This document shows, piece after piece, positions 56,005 to 64,000 of a stretch of DNA of 64,000 nucleotides. The position numbers were made by a program, and so were the translations under genes. Below the pieces are notes generated by a model. It was not told where the DNA came from, made no database searches, and saw nothing but the letters and a program-made list of their open reading frames with translations. The stretch lies in contig CAWEIS010000003.1 in assembly GCA_963809205.1 (NCBI GenBank), forward strand, positions 1 to 64,000, written 5' to 3'. The DNA is from DATLLN01 sp963809205 (GTDB lineage Bacteria; Actinomycetota; Thermoleophilia; Gaiellales; JAICJC01). Numbering within the stretch: the first letter of the stretch is position 1; every line of letters starts with the position of its first letter.

Positions 56005-57081
56005 ACGGCCGCGGCGCCATCCGTGCCCTGGTGATCGCGTCCGGACCGGGCACCGCGCCCGCACTTACCGGGCCGTGGAGCTCGCCCCCGGCATCGAGTT
56101 GGCGGGCGAGGTTGACGCGATGCGCGCGCTGGCAGGGCTTCGACCGGCGTGTGACGCCTTCCTGGTCGTGGGCGATCCGACGGTCGTCCGGGAACTGTCG
56201 GGGGCTTCCCCCGGGATCCCCGCGGTACTGGTCGGCGGCGATGCGGACGGTCGGCATCTGCGCCAGGCGATGTCGGCCGGCGCCCGCGGCGTCGTGCCGG
56301 CGGAGCCACGCCCGAGGAGCTCGCCGCGTCGCTGCTCGACGCCGTCGGTGCGAGTGCGCCGGCCCAGGAGCGTCGCCGCGACGGACGGGTGGTCGCGGTA
56401 TGCGGCGCCAAGGGCGGCGTGGGAGCAACGACCGTGGCGGTCGGGATCGCCGCGGCGGCCTCGGGCATGCTCGTCGACGCCGCCGCCGGGCACGGCACCC
56501 TGGCCGGGCATCTCGGCTGTCATCCACAGCGGTCGCTGGCCGACCTCGCCCGGCTCGCCGGGTCGGTCGGCGCCGAGGCCGTCGCCGCCGTGCGCACCGA
56601 GCATCCGAGCGGGATGGGCGTGGTGGCGGGCCTGTCGGAGCCTGACCTGGTGGGGCTGCTGCCGTCGGGGCTGGGCGCTGCGCTCGCTCGGGAATGCCGG
56701 TCGGTGGCCGGCACGACGGTCTTCGACCTCGGGAGGCCGGGATCTCCGTTTTCCATCGAGACAGCGCGCTGTACGGACACCGTCGTGCTGGTGTTGACTC
56801 CCGACGCGCTTGCCGCGACGGCAGCCGCAGCAACCATCGGCACGCTGGTCCGCCGAGGCGTCGACCCGGACGCGGTCGCGCTGGTGGTCAACCGCTGGCG
56901 CGGCGGGGATGCGTTGCCGTTGCGGGCGATCGAGGCGACCGCAGGCGCTCGGGTGCTCGGAGTCGTCCGCGAGGACGCCGACGGCGCCAGTCGCTTCAGC
57001 AACTCGGGCGCCGTGCCGCCGGTCAAGCGCCGCGGACTTGGCCGGGATCTCAGCAGCCTCGCGGAACGGCTCGCCGGATGA
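56001..57081 (+). CDS. cpaE: CpaE/TadZ-like pilus localisation ATPase (two frameshifts)
   Basis: About 360 residues. The N-terminal receiver-like part appears as VELAPGIELAGEVDAMRALAGL and FLVVGDPTVVRELSG in one frame after a break near 56060. After another break near 56310 comes the MinD/ParA-type ATPase domain: deviant Walker A VCGAKGGVGATTVAVGIAAA, then VFDLGRPGSPF and LVLTPDALAATAAAATI. TadZ/CpaE positions the Tad apparatus. 1081 nt is 360 codons plus one. Overlaps cpaF by 4 nt. Confidence 0.85.
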
Positions 57082-58238
57082 ACGCCGACCTGGCGCCGCT
57101 GGTCGCCCGCTACCGGGAGCTGGTGCGCGAGGAGCTGCTCCGCCGGCCCTGGCTCGACGGCGATCTGCGGGGAGCAGTGGAGGCGGTCGCGCTCGACCTG
57201 ATCCGCCGTGACCGGCTGCCGCTCGCTCCCGGCGAGCTGGAGCGCCTGACCGCGGCGGTCGCCGACGAGGCGGCCGGGGTCGGTCCGCTCGAGGCGCTCG
57301 TTCGCGACCCGACGGTGACGGAGGTGATCGTGAACGGCCCGGAGCGGTGTACGCGGAGCGCGAGGGAAGGCTGCGCGAGGAGGCGGTGCGTTTCGAGGAC
57401 GAGGCGCACCTGCGCCATGTGATCGATCGCATCGTGTCGGCGGTCGGCCGGCGGGTCGACGAGTCGAGCCCGATGGTGGACGCCCGCCTGCCGGATGGCA
57501 GCCGGGTGAACGCGGTGTTGCCGCCGCTGGCGGTGGACGGGCCGCTGCTGACGATCCGCGAGTTCTCGGCGGCGGCGCTCTCGATCGCGCGATGGTCGAC
57601 ACCGGCAGCGTGACGGCCGGCGCATGCCGAGCTGCTCGAGCGAGCGGTGCGCGGTCGGCTGAACGTCGTCATCTGCGGCGGCACCGGCACCGGGAAGACC
57701 ACGCTCCTCAATGCACTGGCGGCGTGCATCGATCCGCGCGAGCGGATCGTCACGGTCGAGGACGCCGCCGAGCTGCGGCTCCCGCAGCCGCATGTGGCGC
57801 GGCTCGAGTCGCGGCCGCCGAACCTCGAGGGCAGGGGGGAGGTCACCGTCCGCGCCCTGGTGCGCAACGCGCTGCGGATGCGGCCCGACCGGATCGTGGT
57901 CGGCGAGGTGCGCGGCGGCGAGGCGCTGGACATGCTCCAGGCGATGAACACCGGCCACGACGGCTCGCTGACCACCGTGCATGCGAGCTCGCCGCGACGA
58001 CGCGCTGCGGCGGATCGAGACGATGGCGCTGATGGGCGGCGTCGACCTGCCGCACGCCGCCGTGCGCGAGCAGCTGCAGTCGGCCGTCGACGTGGTCGTC
58101 CACGTCGCCCGGCAGCGGGACGGCCATCGGGCGGTCCGCTACGTGGAGGGGCGGCGCCGCACGACCGGCGAGCTGCGGCCGCTCGATCCGCGGCTCGTCG
58201 ACGAGCTGATCGACGGGCGATGCGGGCCGATCGCCTGA
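57078..58238 (+). CDS. cpaF: CpaF/TadA secretion ATPase (at least three frameshifts)
   Basis: About 387 codons in total. Pieces in order: ELVREELLRRPWLDGDLRG and PLEALVRDPTVTEVIVNGPE; VYAEREGRLREEAVRFEDEAHLRHVIDRIVSAVGRRVDESSPMVDARLPDGSRVNAV (frame 2); VVICGGTGTGKTTLLNALAA Walker A, VTVEDAAELRLPQPHVARLESRPPN, RPDRIVVGEVRGGEALDMLQAMNTGHDGSLTTVHA (Walker B and His box); DALRRIETMALMGGVDLP to 58238. Hexameric ATPase powering Flp pilus assembly. Breaks fall near 57350, 57610 and 57995. Confidence 0.9.
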
Positions 58239-58879
58239 CCGTCCTCCTGCTCCTGGTCGCCGCGGTCGCCACGTGGCCGGAGATCGTGCGCCTGCGGCCG
58301 CCTCGTAGGTTGAAGGAGGCGGTCGAGCGCTGGCGCGAGCGGCGCACCGAACGTGAGGCGGCCCGCGGGCTGCCGGCCGCGTGCGCCGAGCTTGCCGCGC
58401 ACGTCCGCGCCGGCCGGTCGCTCTCCCAGGCGGTGGCGGATGCGGCCGACGGCGTGCCCGAGCCGATCGCGTCGCGACTCCGCGCATGCGGTGCCGCCGT
58501 CGCGCTGGGGACGGGGCCTGCCGATGCCCTGCGCTCGCTGGGGGAGAACGACGACGTCCGGCTGCTGACGGCCGCAGTCGGGCTGCAGGCGCGCCACGGC
58601 GGAGACCTCGCCGCGCTGCTCGACGGCCTGTCCGAGCTGCTGGTCGAGCGCGCCGACCTGCGGCGTGCCGCCGAGGTCGCGACCGCCCAGGCGCGGGCCA
58701 CAGCCCGGATGGTGATCGGGCTGCCGGTGGCCGCACTAGTCGCGCTCTGGCTGCTCGACCGGCCGGCGCTGGGCATGCTCGCGGGCTCACCGATCGGCTG
58801 GGCGGCACTCGCCACCTCGGCCGGCCTGTGCGTGCTCGGCTCGCGGCTGATCGCACGGCTGGGCGCGGTCGTGCCGTGA
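58220..58879 (+). CDS. tadB: TadB-like type II secretion F-domain protein
   Basis: 219 residues from ATG 58220, overlapping the cpaF end by 19 bp. N-terminal helix RLTVLLLLVAAVATWPEIV, then the T2SSF cytoplasmic domain: LPAACAELAAHVRAGRSLSQAVADAADGVPEPI and LLTAAVGLQARHGGDLAALLDGLSELLVER, and two C-terminal helices. Inner-membrane platform protein of the Tad system; shorter than typical TadB (about 300 residues), lacking some N-terminal helices. Confidence 0.85.
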   Translation: MRADRLTVLLLLVAAVATWPEIVRLRPPRRLKEAVERWRERRTEREAARGLPAACAELAAHVRAGRSLSQAVADAADGVPEPIASRLRACGAAVALGTGPADALRSLGENDDVRLLTAAVGLQARHGGDLAALLDGLSELLVERADLRRAAEVATAQARATARMVIGLPVAALVALWLLDRPALGMLAGSPIGWAALATSAGLCVLGSRLIARLGAVVP

Positions 58880-59685
58880 CCCTCGTCCTACTCGGCGCCG
58901 TCGCCTTGGCCGCCGCGCTCTGGTGCTGGCCGCGGGCAGCGCCGGCGCTGCCCGCGGCCCGTTATCAGCGCAGGAACGTCCCGCCGCTGGTGCGGATCGG
59001 TGCGCCGCTGCGGGGACGGGTTCCACCGCCGCGCTTCGCGGGCCTGGGCCTGGATCCACGCGCGGAGGAGCTGCGGGCCGGTTCGCTGCTCGTGTTTGGC
59101 GGCTCCGGCCTTGCCGCCCTGGTGCTGATGGGCGGGGTGGGCGGAGCGTGCGCGGCGGTCGGGCTCGCGGGCTTCGGCTGGGTGTATCCGGATGTCCGGC
59201 TGCGGACGGTCGACCGGCGGCGCGCCGACGCGATCGAGCGGCGGGCACCCAGCGCGCTCGATCTGATCGCGTCGACGGTGGCGGCGGGCGTGGGGATCGA
59301 CGTCGCGATCGCCGGCGCCGCCGACGCGACCGGCGGGGAGCTGGGGGATGAGCTGAGGCGGACGGTGGCCAACCTCGCGCTGGGCAGACGCCGCGGTGAC
59401 GAGCTGCGCGACCTGGCGGAACGCACCGGCTCCCCGTCGCTGGCTCGGCTGGCGGCGGCGCTGCGGATCTCCGACCGGCTCGGCGTGCCGCTCGCGGCGG
59501 CGCTGCGCCGTCAGGCGGAGCGGGCCAGGGCGGAGCAGGCGCGGCGGGTGCAGGAGCGCGCGGCCGTGGCGGCGCCGAAGATCCTGCTGGTCGTGGTTTT
59601 CGTGCTCGTCCCGGCCGCGCTTTTGCCGGTGATGACCGCACTGGCGCTGACGGCACTCGACGCCGTGAACGGGGTCGGGTGGTGA
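58876..59685 (+). CDS. tadC: TadC-like type II secretion F-domain protein
   Basis: 269 residues from GTG 58876, overlapping the tadB stop. Membrane helices near 1-15, 70-110 and 240-265; T2SSF domain APSALDLIASTVAAGVGIDVAIAGAADATGGELGDEL and RLAAALRISDRLGVPLAAALRRQAERARAEQARR. Second platform protein of the pilus machine; last recognisable gene of the Tad operon. Confidence 0.88.
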   Translation: MTLVLLGAVALAAALWCWPRAAPALPAARYQRRNVPPLVRIGAPLRGRVPPPRFAGLGLDPRAEELRAGSLLVFGGSGLAALVLMGGVGGACAAVGLAGFGWVYPDVRLRTVDRRRADAIERRAPSALDLIASTVAAGVGIDVAIAGAADATGGELGDELRRTVANLALGRRRGDELRDLAERTGSPSLARLAAALRISDRLGVPLAAALRRQAERARAEQARRVQERAAVAAPKILLVVVFVLVPAALLPVMTALALTALDAVNGVGW

Positions 59686-59750
59686 GCTACGGTGGACAGG
59701 CCTGAGATTTTCCGGGTGCGAGAGCCGATCCCCGCTCGTAGGGTCGTGTT

Positions 59751-61860
59751 ATGGCTACGTTTTACGGCTGCAGGCCGGCCCTGCGAGTGGTTTTCGCCTG
59801 GACATACAAGGGCTCCGGGCGATCGCCGTCATGCTCGTGGTGCTGTGTACGCCGGATGCAGCTGTTCGCGGGCGGATACGTCGGCGTCGACGTGTTCTTC
59901 GTGATCTCCGGGTTCCTGATCACCGGGTGGCTGGTGCGTCGCGTCGAGCAGGCGGGCCGGGTGCCGTTCCCGGCGTTCTACGCGGCTCGGGCGCGGCGGA
60001 TCCTACCGGCCGCGGCGCTCGTCCTGGTGGTGACCGCGATCGCATCGCGGTTCTGCCTGAACTACGTCAGGGCGCTGTCGGCGTTGCAGGACGCGTCTGG
60101 GCGACCTTCTTCGCTGCGAACATGCACTTCGCGAGAGTCGGCACGGACTACTTCGCCCAGACGGATCCACCGTCGCCGGTGCAGCACTACTGGTCGCTGG
60201 CGGTGGAGGAGCAGTTCTACCTGGTATGGCCGGCGCTGCTGGCCATCGTGTTGCTCGCCGTGCGGCGGGTGCGCGGCGGATCCGCACTCGCGCCGCAGAA
60301 CAGGGCGCTGGTGATCGCGGTGGTATGCGGGATGGTGGGGTCTCGTGCGCTGCTCGTGCTGGTTGACGTCGCACGCGCAGACGCTTGCGTACTTCTCGAC
60401 GCTGACGCGCGGATGGGAGCTGGGAGTGGGCGCGCTGCTGGCGCTGGCAGCACCGAGCGTCGGCCCGCGCGCCGCCAGGCACCGTGACCTACTCGTGCCA
60501 CTGGGGTTGGGTGGCATCGCATCTCGACGCTTGCCTACTCGGCGACCACGCCGTTTCCCGGCTACGCCGCGCTGCTGCCGGTCGCCTCCACGGGCATGAT
60601 CCTTGCCGCTGGGATCGAGCGACGCCGGTCGAGCCCTGCCGTGCGGCTGCTGGAGAGCCGGCCGTTCGTGGCCGTCGGTGACGTATCCTACTCGTTCAAT
60701 CTGTGGCACTGCCCGTGCTGGTGATCGCCGCGCAGTACGTCGGCCACCCGCTGTCGCTCGCCGCAAACCTGACGCTGGTCGGCCTGGCCCTGGCGATCAG
60801 CGTGCTGACGACCCGCTGGTTCGAGGATCCGATTCGCCACAGCAAACGGCTTGCGCCTCCACGGCTCGGCCTGGTGCTGTGGCCGGTCACCGTTTCACTC
60901 ACCCTGCTGGTGGTTGCCAGCTCGGCGCAGGCGATCCACGAGCGGCTCGACCAGCTCGCCGGGTCGATCCAGCCCGAGGCGCAGGCCGCCGCAACCCGCC
61001 GCGTCCAGCACCAGGCGGAGGCCGCAGCGCCACGCCTGACACCGGCCGAGGCGCTGGTGGCCTGGAGCGCGTCGCAGCGGCGCGGTACGACACCGGTTCC
61101 CAACGCGCTTTCCCCATTGGTGCAGGATCTCGCCGGGGACATCTTCCCGCTCGGCGATTGCGGCGCGTCAGCCAGCGAGACCAGCAGCGATGTCTGTCGC
61201 TTCGGTGACACGACGGCGAACCGGACGATCGGTGTCTACGGCGACTACCATGCGCAGATGTGGATGCCCGGCATCAGCCGGTATGCCAGGAACGACGACT
61301 ACGCCGTCGTTCCGCTGACCAAGGACGGCTGCGCAACCGCCAAGTGGCTTCACGCCGAACCCGGTGATGACTGCGCCCGCTGGAGCACGTGGGCGATCGG
61401 CCGGCTCCGCAACCTTCATCCCGATCTGATCATCGTCGGCGAGTCCTACTCCGACGCCTGGCGTGCCGGCAATGGTGCACAGGCCGAAGCCGGCCTCACC
61501 AGGGAACTCGCCGCGCTCCGCCGGATACCCGCGTGTCGTCCTGATCGGCGACCCCGAACCTGTCCCGCGAGCCGACGGACTGCCTCCTCGCCAACGATGC
61601 GACCCTCGCAAGCGCACGTTCCCGATCACCAACGCAGCCCAGGCCGACACGCAGAGCGCCTCCACCGCGGCCATTGCCGGCGCCGCCTACCTGCCGACGC
61701 TCCAATGGTTCTGCACACCGATCGCTGTCCCACCGTCGTCGGCACGACCGTCGCCTACCGCGACTCCAACCACATCACCCGTACCTACGCAGCACAACTC
61801 TCCCGTCCATTCGCAGCCGCCCTGAAGGCGGCGACGAGCGGCAGCACGCAGGATCCGTGA
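59751..61860 (+). pseudogene. Decayed OafA/YrhL-type acyltransferase with SGNH domain
   Basis: Acyltransferase-3 pieces in several frames: LDIQGLRAIAVMLVVL, FAGGYVGVDVFFVISGFLITGWLV, YFAQTDPPSPVQHYWSLAVEEQFYLVWPALL, LAYFSTLTRGWELGVGALLALAAP, VGDVSYSFNLWH, ALPVLVIAAQYVGHPLSLAANLTL. The C-terminal SGNH-like domain (from 60703) is in one frame until about 61510: IGVYGDYHAQMWMPGI has Tyr where GDSHA carries the nucleophilic Ser, while DSNHITRTYA keeps the Asp-x2-His block. At least six breaks. Probably inactive; intact relatives O-acylate cell-surface glycans. Confidence 0.75.
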
Positions 61861-61916
61861 TCCAGAAGCGGCTCACAATCGCGACACGTCGTCACCCATG
61901 GTGACATCACGCCGCG

Positions 61917-61922
61917 TAGCGT
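61917..61922 (+). promoter_or_regulatory. -10 element of the second pilin-like gene
   Basis: TAGCGT ends 6 nt before ATG 61929; probable leaderless start. Confidence 0.55.
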
Positions 61923-61928
61923 TCTCGC

Positions 61929-62351
61929 ATGTCCCGTGGCCAGGCAACGACCGAGTACGTGGCGCTGATGCTGTGCATCGTGCTCGGCGTCTGCCTGCTG
62001 GTGCGCACGATCACGCCGCTGGAGGGGCTGGGCATGTCGCTGGTGCACGTGTTCGTGCCCAAGCGACATCCGGCGCCGCCGAAGCATCCGCGCAAGCCGC
62101 CAGCGCAGCGCCGCGCGCCGAGGCGTACGCCGCGTTGCTACTGCCCGCTGGGCCCGTCGCCGCCGGCCTCGGCCAGCGCGGTCTCGGGCTCCTCGAACCG
62201 CAGCCGTGAGACCAGGAAGGCCGCGAACGCGACCACCTCGCCGACGGCCAGGCCAATCGCGCCCCAGGCTGCGAGGGCGGGACCGATTCCCGGCTCGACG
62301 TTCTGGATCAGGCTCTGGCTGACCGCCCACTCGGCCTCGGTGAGCGTGTAG
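61929..62351 (+). CDS. Flp/Tad-type prepilin-like protein, C-terminus uncertain
   Basis: Starts MSRGQATTEYVALMLCIVLG, a near copy of the Flp prepilin site G-XXXXEY with Glu at +5 and one membrane helix, as in the 37.3 kb pilin. After KRHPAPPKHPRKPPAQRR the sequence is Pro/Arg-rich and runs for 214 bp antisense into the convergent membrane protein gene, so the real protein probably ends near 62100-62140. Located after the Tad operon and the broken acyltransferase; likely a minor pilin of that system. Confidence 0.65.
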   Translation: MSRGQATTEYVALMLCIVLGVCLLVRTITPLEGLGMSLVHVFVPKRHPAPPKHPRKPPAQRRAPRRTPRCYCPLGPSPPASASAVSGSSNRSRETRKAANATTSPTARPIAPQAARAGPIPGSTFWIRLWLTAHSASVSV

Positions 62352-62689
62352 ATGAACGCCGCGATGGCGGCCAGCAGGGCTGCGATGTGCCATCGCAGGC
62401 GGTGCGGCCGGTTGCAGCCGTGCGCCAGGTACGTACCGAACAGGGTGGAGGCGACCAGCACGACCAGGAGGCGGATCCAGTCGCTGTCGCGGAGCGCGTG
62501 GCCGATCACGCTGTTGTGCAGGTCGATGATCCGCGCGTCGTCGGCCACCCAGCCGGCGACCAGCGAGAGCGCGAGCATGATGGTGCCGGCCGCACAGAGT
62601 GCGGTGGCGAACTGTCCGGGCACGAGGGCCAGGCGTCGACGGGCCTCCACAAGACTGGTATCGGAGCGGGATCGCGCGACCTTGAGCAT
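62138..62689 (-). CDS. Uncharacterised four-helix membrane protein
   Basis: 183 residues from ATG 62689. Hydrophobic helices near 28-48, 70-90, 100-120 and 140-160; short cytoplasmic ends. WVADDARIIDLHNSVIGHALRDSDWIRLLVVL contains a His and acidic residues recalling, weakly, the PAP2 phosphatase entrance region, but the PAP2 signature is not present. No family recognised. Divergent from the PAS sensor gene. Confidence 0.65.
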   Translation of the reverse strand: MLKVARSRSDTSLVEARRRLALVPGQFATALCAAGTIMLALSLVAGWVADDARIIDLHNSVIGHALRDSDWIRLLVVLVASTLFGTYLAHGCNRPHRLRWHIAALLAAIAAFIYTLTEAEWAVSQSLIQNVEPGIGPALAAWGAIGLAVGEVVAFAAFLVSRLRFEEPETALAEAGGDGPSGQ

Positions 62690-62755
62690 CGCGCCACAAA
62701 GGTGTTTATTCCGACCGGGGCAGGACGATTGTCAGTTTCAAGCCACTCCCTGGGC

Positions 62756-64000
62756 ATGACAGACACCAACGCGCCACTCCCCGGCCGCCCTGGCGGCACC
62801 TCGCGACCGCGGGACCGCGCCGGCATCCTCCGGCGCGCTCTCGACCGGATCGCCCCTGGTCGCGCAAGCCGCCGGTTCGAGACGCTCGTCCAGGAGCTGT
62901 CCGACGCCGTCTGGGAGATGGATCCTGCGCTGACCCGGATCGTGTTCGTCTCCGACCGGCTGACCGACCTGGTCAGGCGCTCGCCGGCGGAGATGCAGCG
63001 CGACCGCTCGATGTGGATGCGCGACGTGGTGCACCCCGCCGACCACCAGGCCTTCGCCGACTTCATGGTCCGCGTCCGCACGGTGGCTCAGCCGAGGTCG
63101 AGTATCGGGCGTTCAGCGAGGGAGCTCTGGCTGGAGGGCACGCGTCTACGACACGGGGCAGGCGCGGGCGGTAACGGCGTACGCGGACATCACGCAGCAG
63201 CGGGCGATGCAGTCCGAGCTGGTCGCCGCGGAGCAGCGCTACCGGCTGCTGGTCGAGGGGCTGCCGGTGATCCCCTACCGCGACAGCCTGGACGGCAGCG
63301 AGGCGCACTACGTGAGCCCGCGGCTCGAGGAGCTGCTGGGCTACAGCGTCGAGCAGTGGCACGACGGCGGCCTGGAGTGGTGGATGCGGCTGGTGCACCG
63401 CGACGACGTGATGCGCGTGTCCGCGCCACCGAGGAGAGCATCGAGCGCCAGGCGCCGCTGTCCACCAGCTACCGGGTGCGCCACGCCGAGTCCGGCTGGC
63501 GCTGGTTCGAGGACGAGGCGATCGTCGTCCACGGGGACGACGGCGAGCCGCTCTACCGCCAGGGCGTGCTGCGCGACGTCACCGCCGAGGAGCTCGCCAC
63601 GCGCGCCCAGGGCGAGGCCGAGCAGCGCTTCCGGACGATGGTCGAGGCGCTGCCGCTGGCGGTCTACGTGGACGAGCCGGACGAGGCCTGCACCGACGTC
63701 TACATCAAGCCCCAGATCGAGGGCATGCTCGGCTACCCGGTCGAGATGTGGATGGGCAACCCCGAGATGTTCGCGTCGCTGCTGCATCCCGAGGATCGCG
63801 ACCGGGTGCTGGCCGAGCAGGCGGGCGTGGCTCGGCCGGGGCGGGGAGCTACCGCGGCGAGTACCGGCTGGTCGCGCAGCGACGGCCGCGAGGTGTGGGT
63901 GCGCGAGGAGTCCAAGGTCGTGACCGAGGACGACGGGCAGGCCGCAGTACATGCAGGGCTACCTGGAGGACGTCACCGAGCGGCGGGCGGCGGAGCGCGA
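62756..64000 (+). CDS. Multi-PAS sensor protein, 3' end beyond window (several frameshifts)
   Basis: Starts at ATG 62756 and leaves the window. Three PAS domains are visible: FETLVQELSDAVWEMDPALTRIVFVSDRL...MRDVVHPADHQAFADF; RYRLLVEGLPVIPYRDSLDGSEAHYVSPRLEELLGYS...WWMRLVHRDD, then SYRVRHAESGWRWFEDEA in a second frame; RFRTMVEALPLAVYVDEPDEA...MLGYPVEMW...LLHPEDRDRV. Breaks near 63090, 63425, 63845 and 63940. No membrane helix. The output domain (GGDEF, EAL or kinase) lies outside, so the class cannot be given. Confidence 0.8.
   Translation, partial: MTDTNAPLPGRPGGTSRPRDRAGILRRALDRIAPGRASRRFETLVQELSDAVWEMDPALTRIVFVSDRLTDLVRRSPAEMQRDRSMWMRDVVHPADHQAFADFMVRVRTVAQPRSSIGRSARELWLEGTRLRHGAGAGGNGVRGHHAAAGDAVRAGRRGAALPAAGRGAAGDPLPRQPGRQRGALREPAARGAAGLQRRAVARRRPGVVDAAGAPRRRDARVRATEESIERQAPLSTSYRVRHAESGWRWFEDEAIVVHGDDGEPLYRQGVLRDVTAEELATRAQGEAEQRFRTMVEALPLAVYVDEPDEACTDVYIKPQIEGMLGYPVEMWMGNPEMFASLLHPEDRDRVLAEQAGVARPGRGATAASTGWSRSDGREVWVREESKVVTEDDGQAAVHAGLPGGRHRAAGGGAR

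Noticed and set aside
56065..58815. Long minus-strand open frame across the Tad genes
   Set aside because: Low-complexity Ser/Arg/Ala translation; the plus strand encodes recognisable CpaE, CpaF and TadB segments.

Overview
The window is a 64 kb, very GC-rich, gene-dense bacterial chromosome segment. It most resembles a soil or sediment actinobacterium of the Thermoleophilia type (Gaiellales/Solirubrobacterales). That placement is inferred from gene content: a fused PafB-PafC regulator beside dinB, an actinobacterial LexA box, an Rv2578c-type radical SAM protein, GlpX, several cyclase/AAA/TPR proteins, and many promoters whose -10 hexamer lies 5-9 nt before the start codon. No rRNA, tRNA, CRISPR array, phage or insertion sequence was recognised.

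Region by region. 1-3.2 kb: cytochrome c maturation (ccmF plus a CcmI-like partner) and pspA. 3.2-6.7 kb: LexA-box-controlled radical SAM gene, ABC-F ATPase, hpt overlapping a small PD-(D/E)XK-like gene. 6.75-11.9 kb: a tightly overlapped carbon/phosphate cluster (metallophosphoesterase, cyclic 2,3-diphosphoglycerate synthetase, 2-phosphoglycerate kinase, glpX, crotonase, SufT-like). 11.9-15 kb: degenerate GGDEF protein, DUF2254 membrane protein, short chemoreceptor-like protein with a LuxR response regulator. 15-20.8 kb: five-gene oligopeptide ABC transporter operon on the minus strand. 20.8-24 kb: palindromic repeat cluster, DNA methyltransferase, bioY, queG. 24-27 kb: divergent pafBC/dinB. 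27-37 kb: HDAC-like deacetylase, cupin-M24 peptidase pair, MASE1 kinase/TetR divergent pair, acetolactate-synthase-like/ALDH operon, large membrane protein. 37-38.6 kb: a Flp-type pilin and a small membrane gene bounded by 25-bp direct repeats and associated hairpins. 38.6-48.7 kb: secreted proteins, intact adenylate cyclase/AAA/TPR protein, dodecin, hydroxyacid dehydrogenase, FHA, DUF192 and GNAT genes. 48.8-52.7 kb: two decayed genes, including a second cyclase/AAA/TPR gene. 53-62 kb: two-component pair leading directly into a Tad/Flp pilus assembly operon (zinc-ribbon protein, CpaB, CpaE, CpaF, TadB, TadC), then a broken acyltransferase and a second Flp-like pilin. 62-64 kb: membrane protein and the start of a multi-PAS sensor.

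Many genes carry one single-base indel that splits the frame, including core genes (ccmF, glpX, cpaF, opp permeases). In most, the total length is what a single indel predicts. I treat these as probable assembly or consensus errors and annotate the whole gene. Three loci (48.8-49.2, 49.3-52.7, 59.8-61.9 kb) have far more breaks and are annotated as pseudogenes, although error clustering is possible there too.

Functional links worth noting: 2-phosphoglycerate kinase and cyclic 2,3-DPG synthetase together form the complete route from 2-phosphoglycerate to cyclic 2,3-diphosphoglycerate, best known from thermophilic methanogens. DNA-damage control is visible twice (LexA box; PafBC/dinB). Two pilin genes and the Tad assembly genes suggest surface pili under control of the adjacent two-component system.
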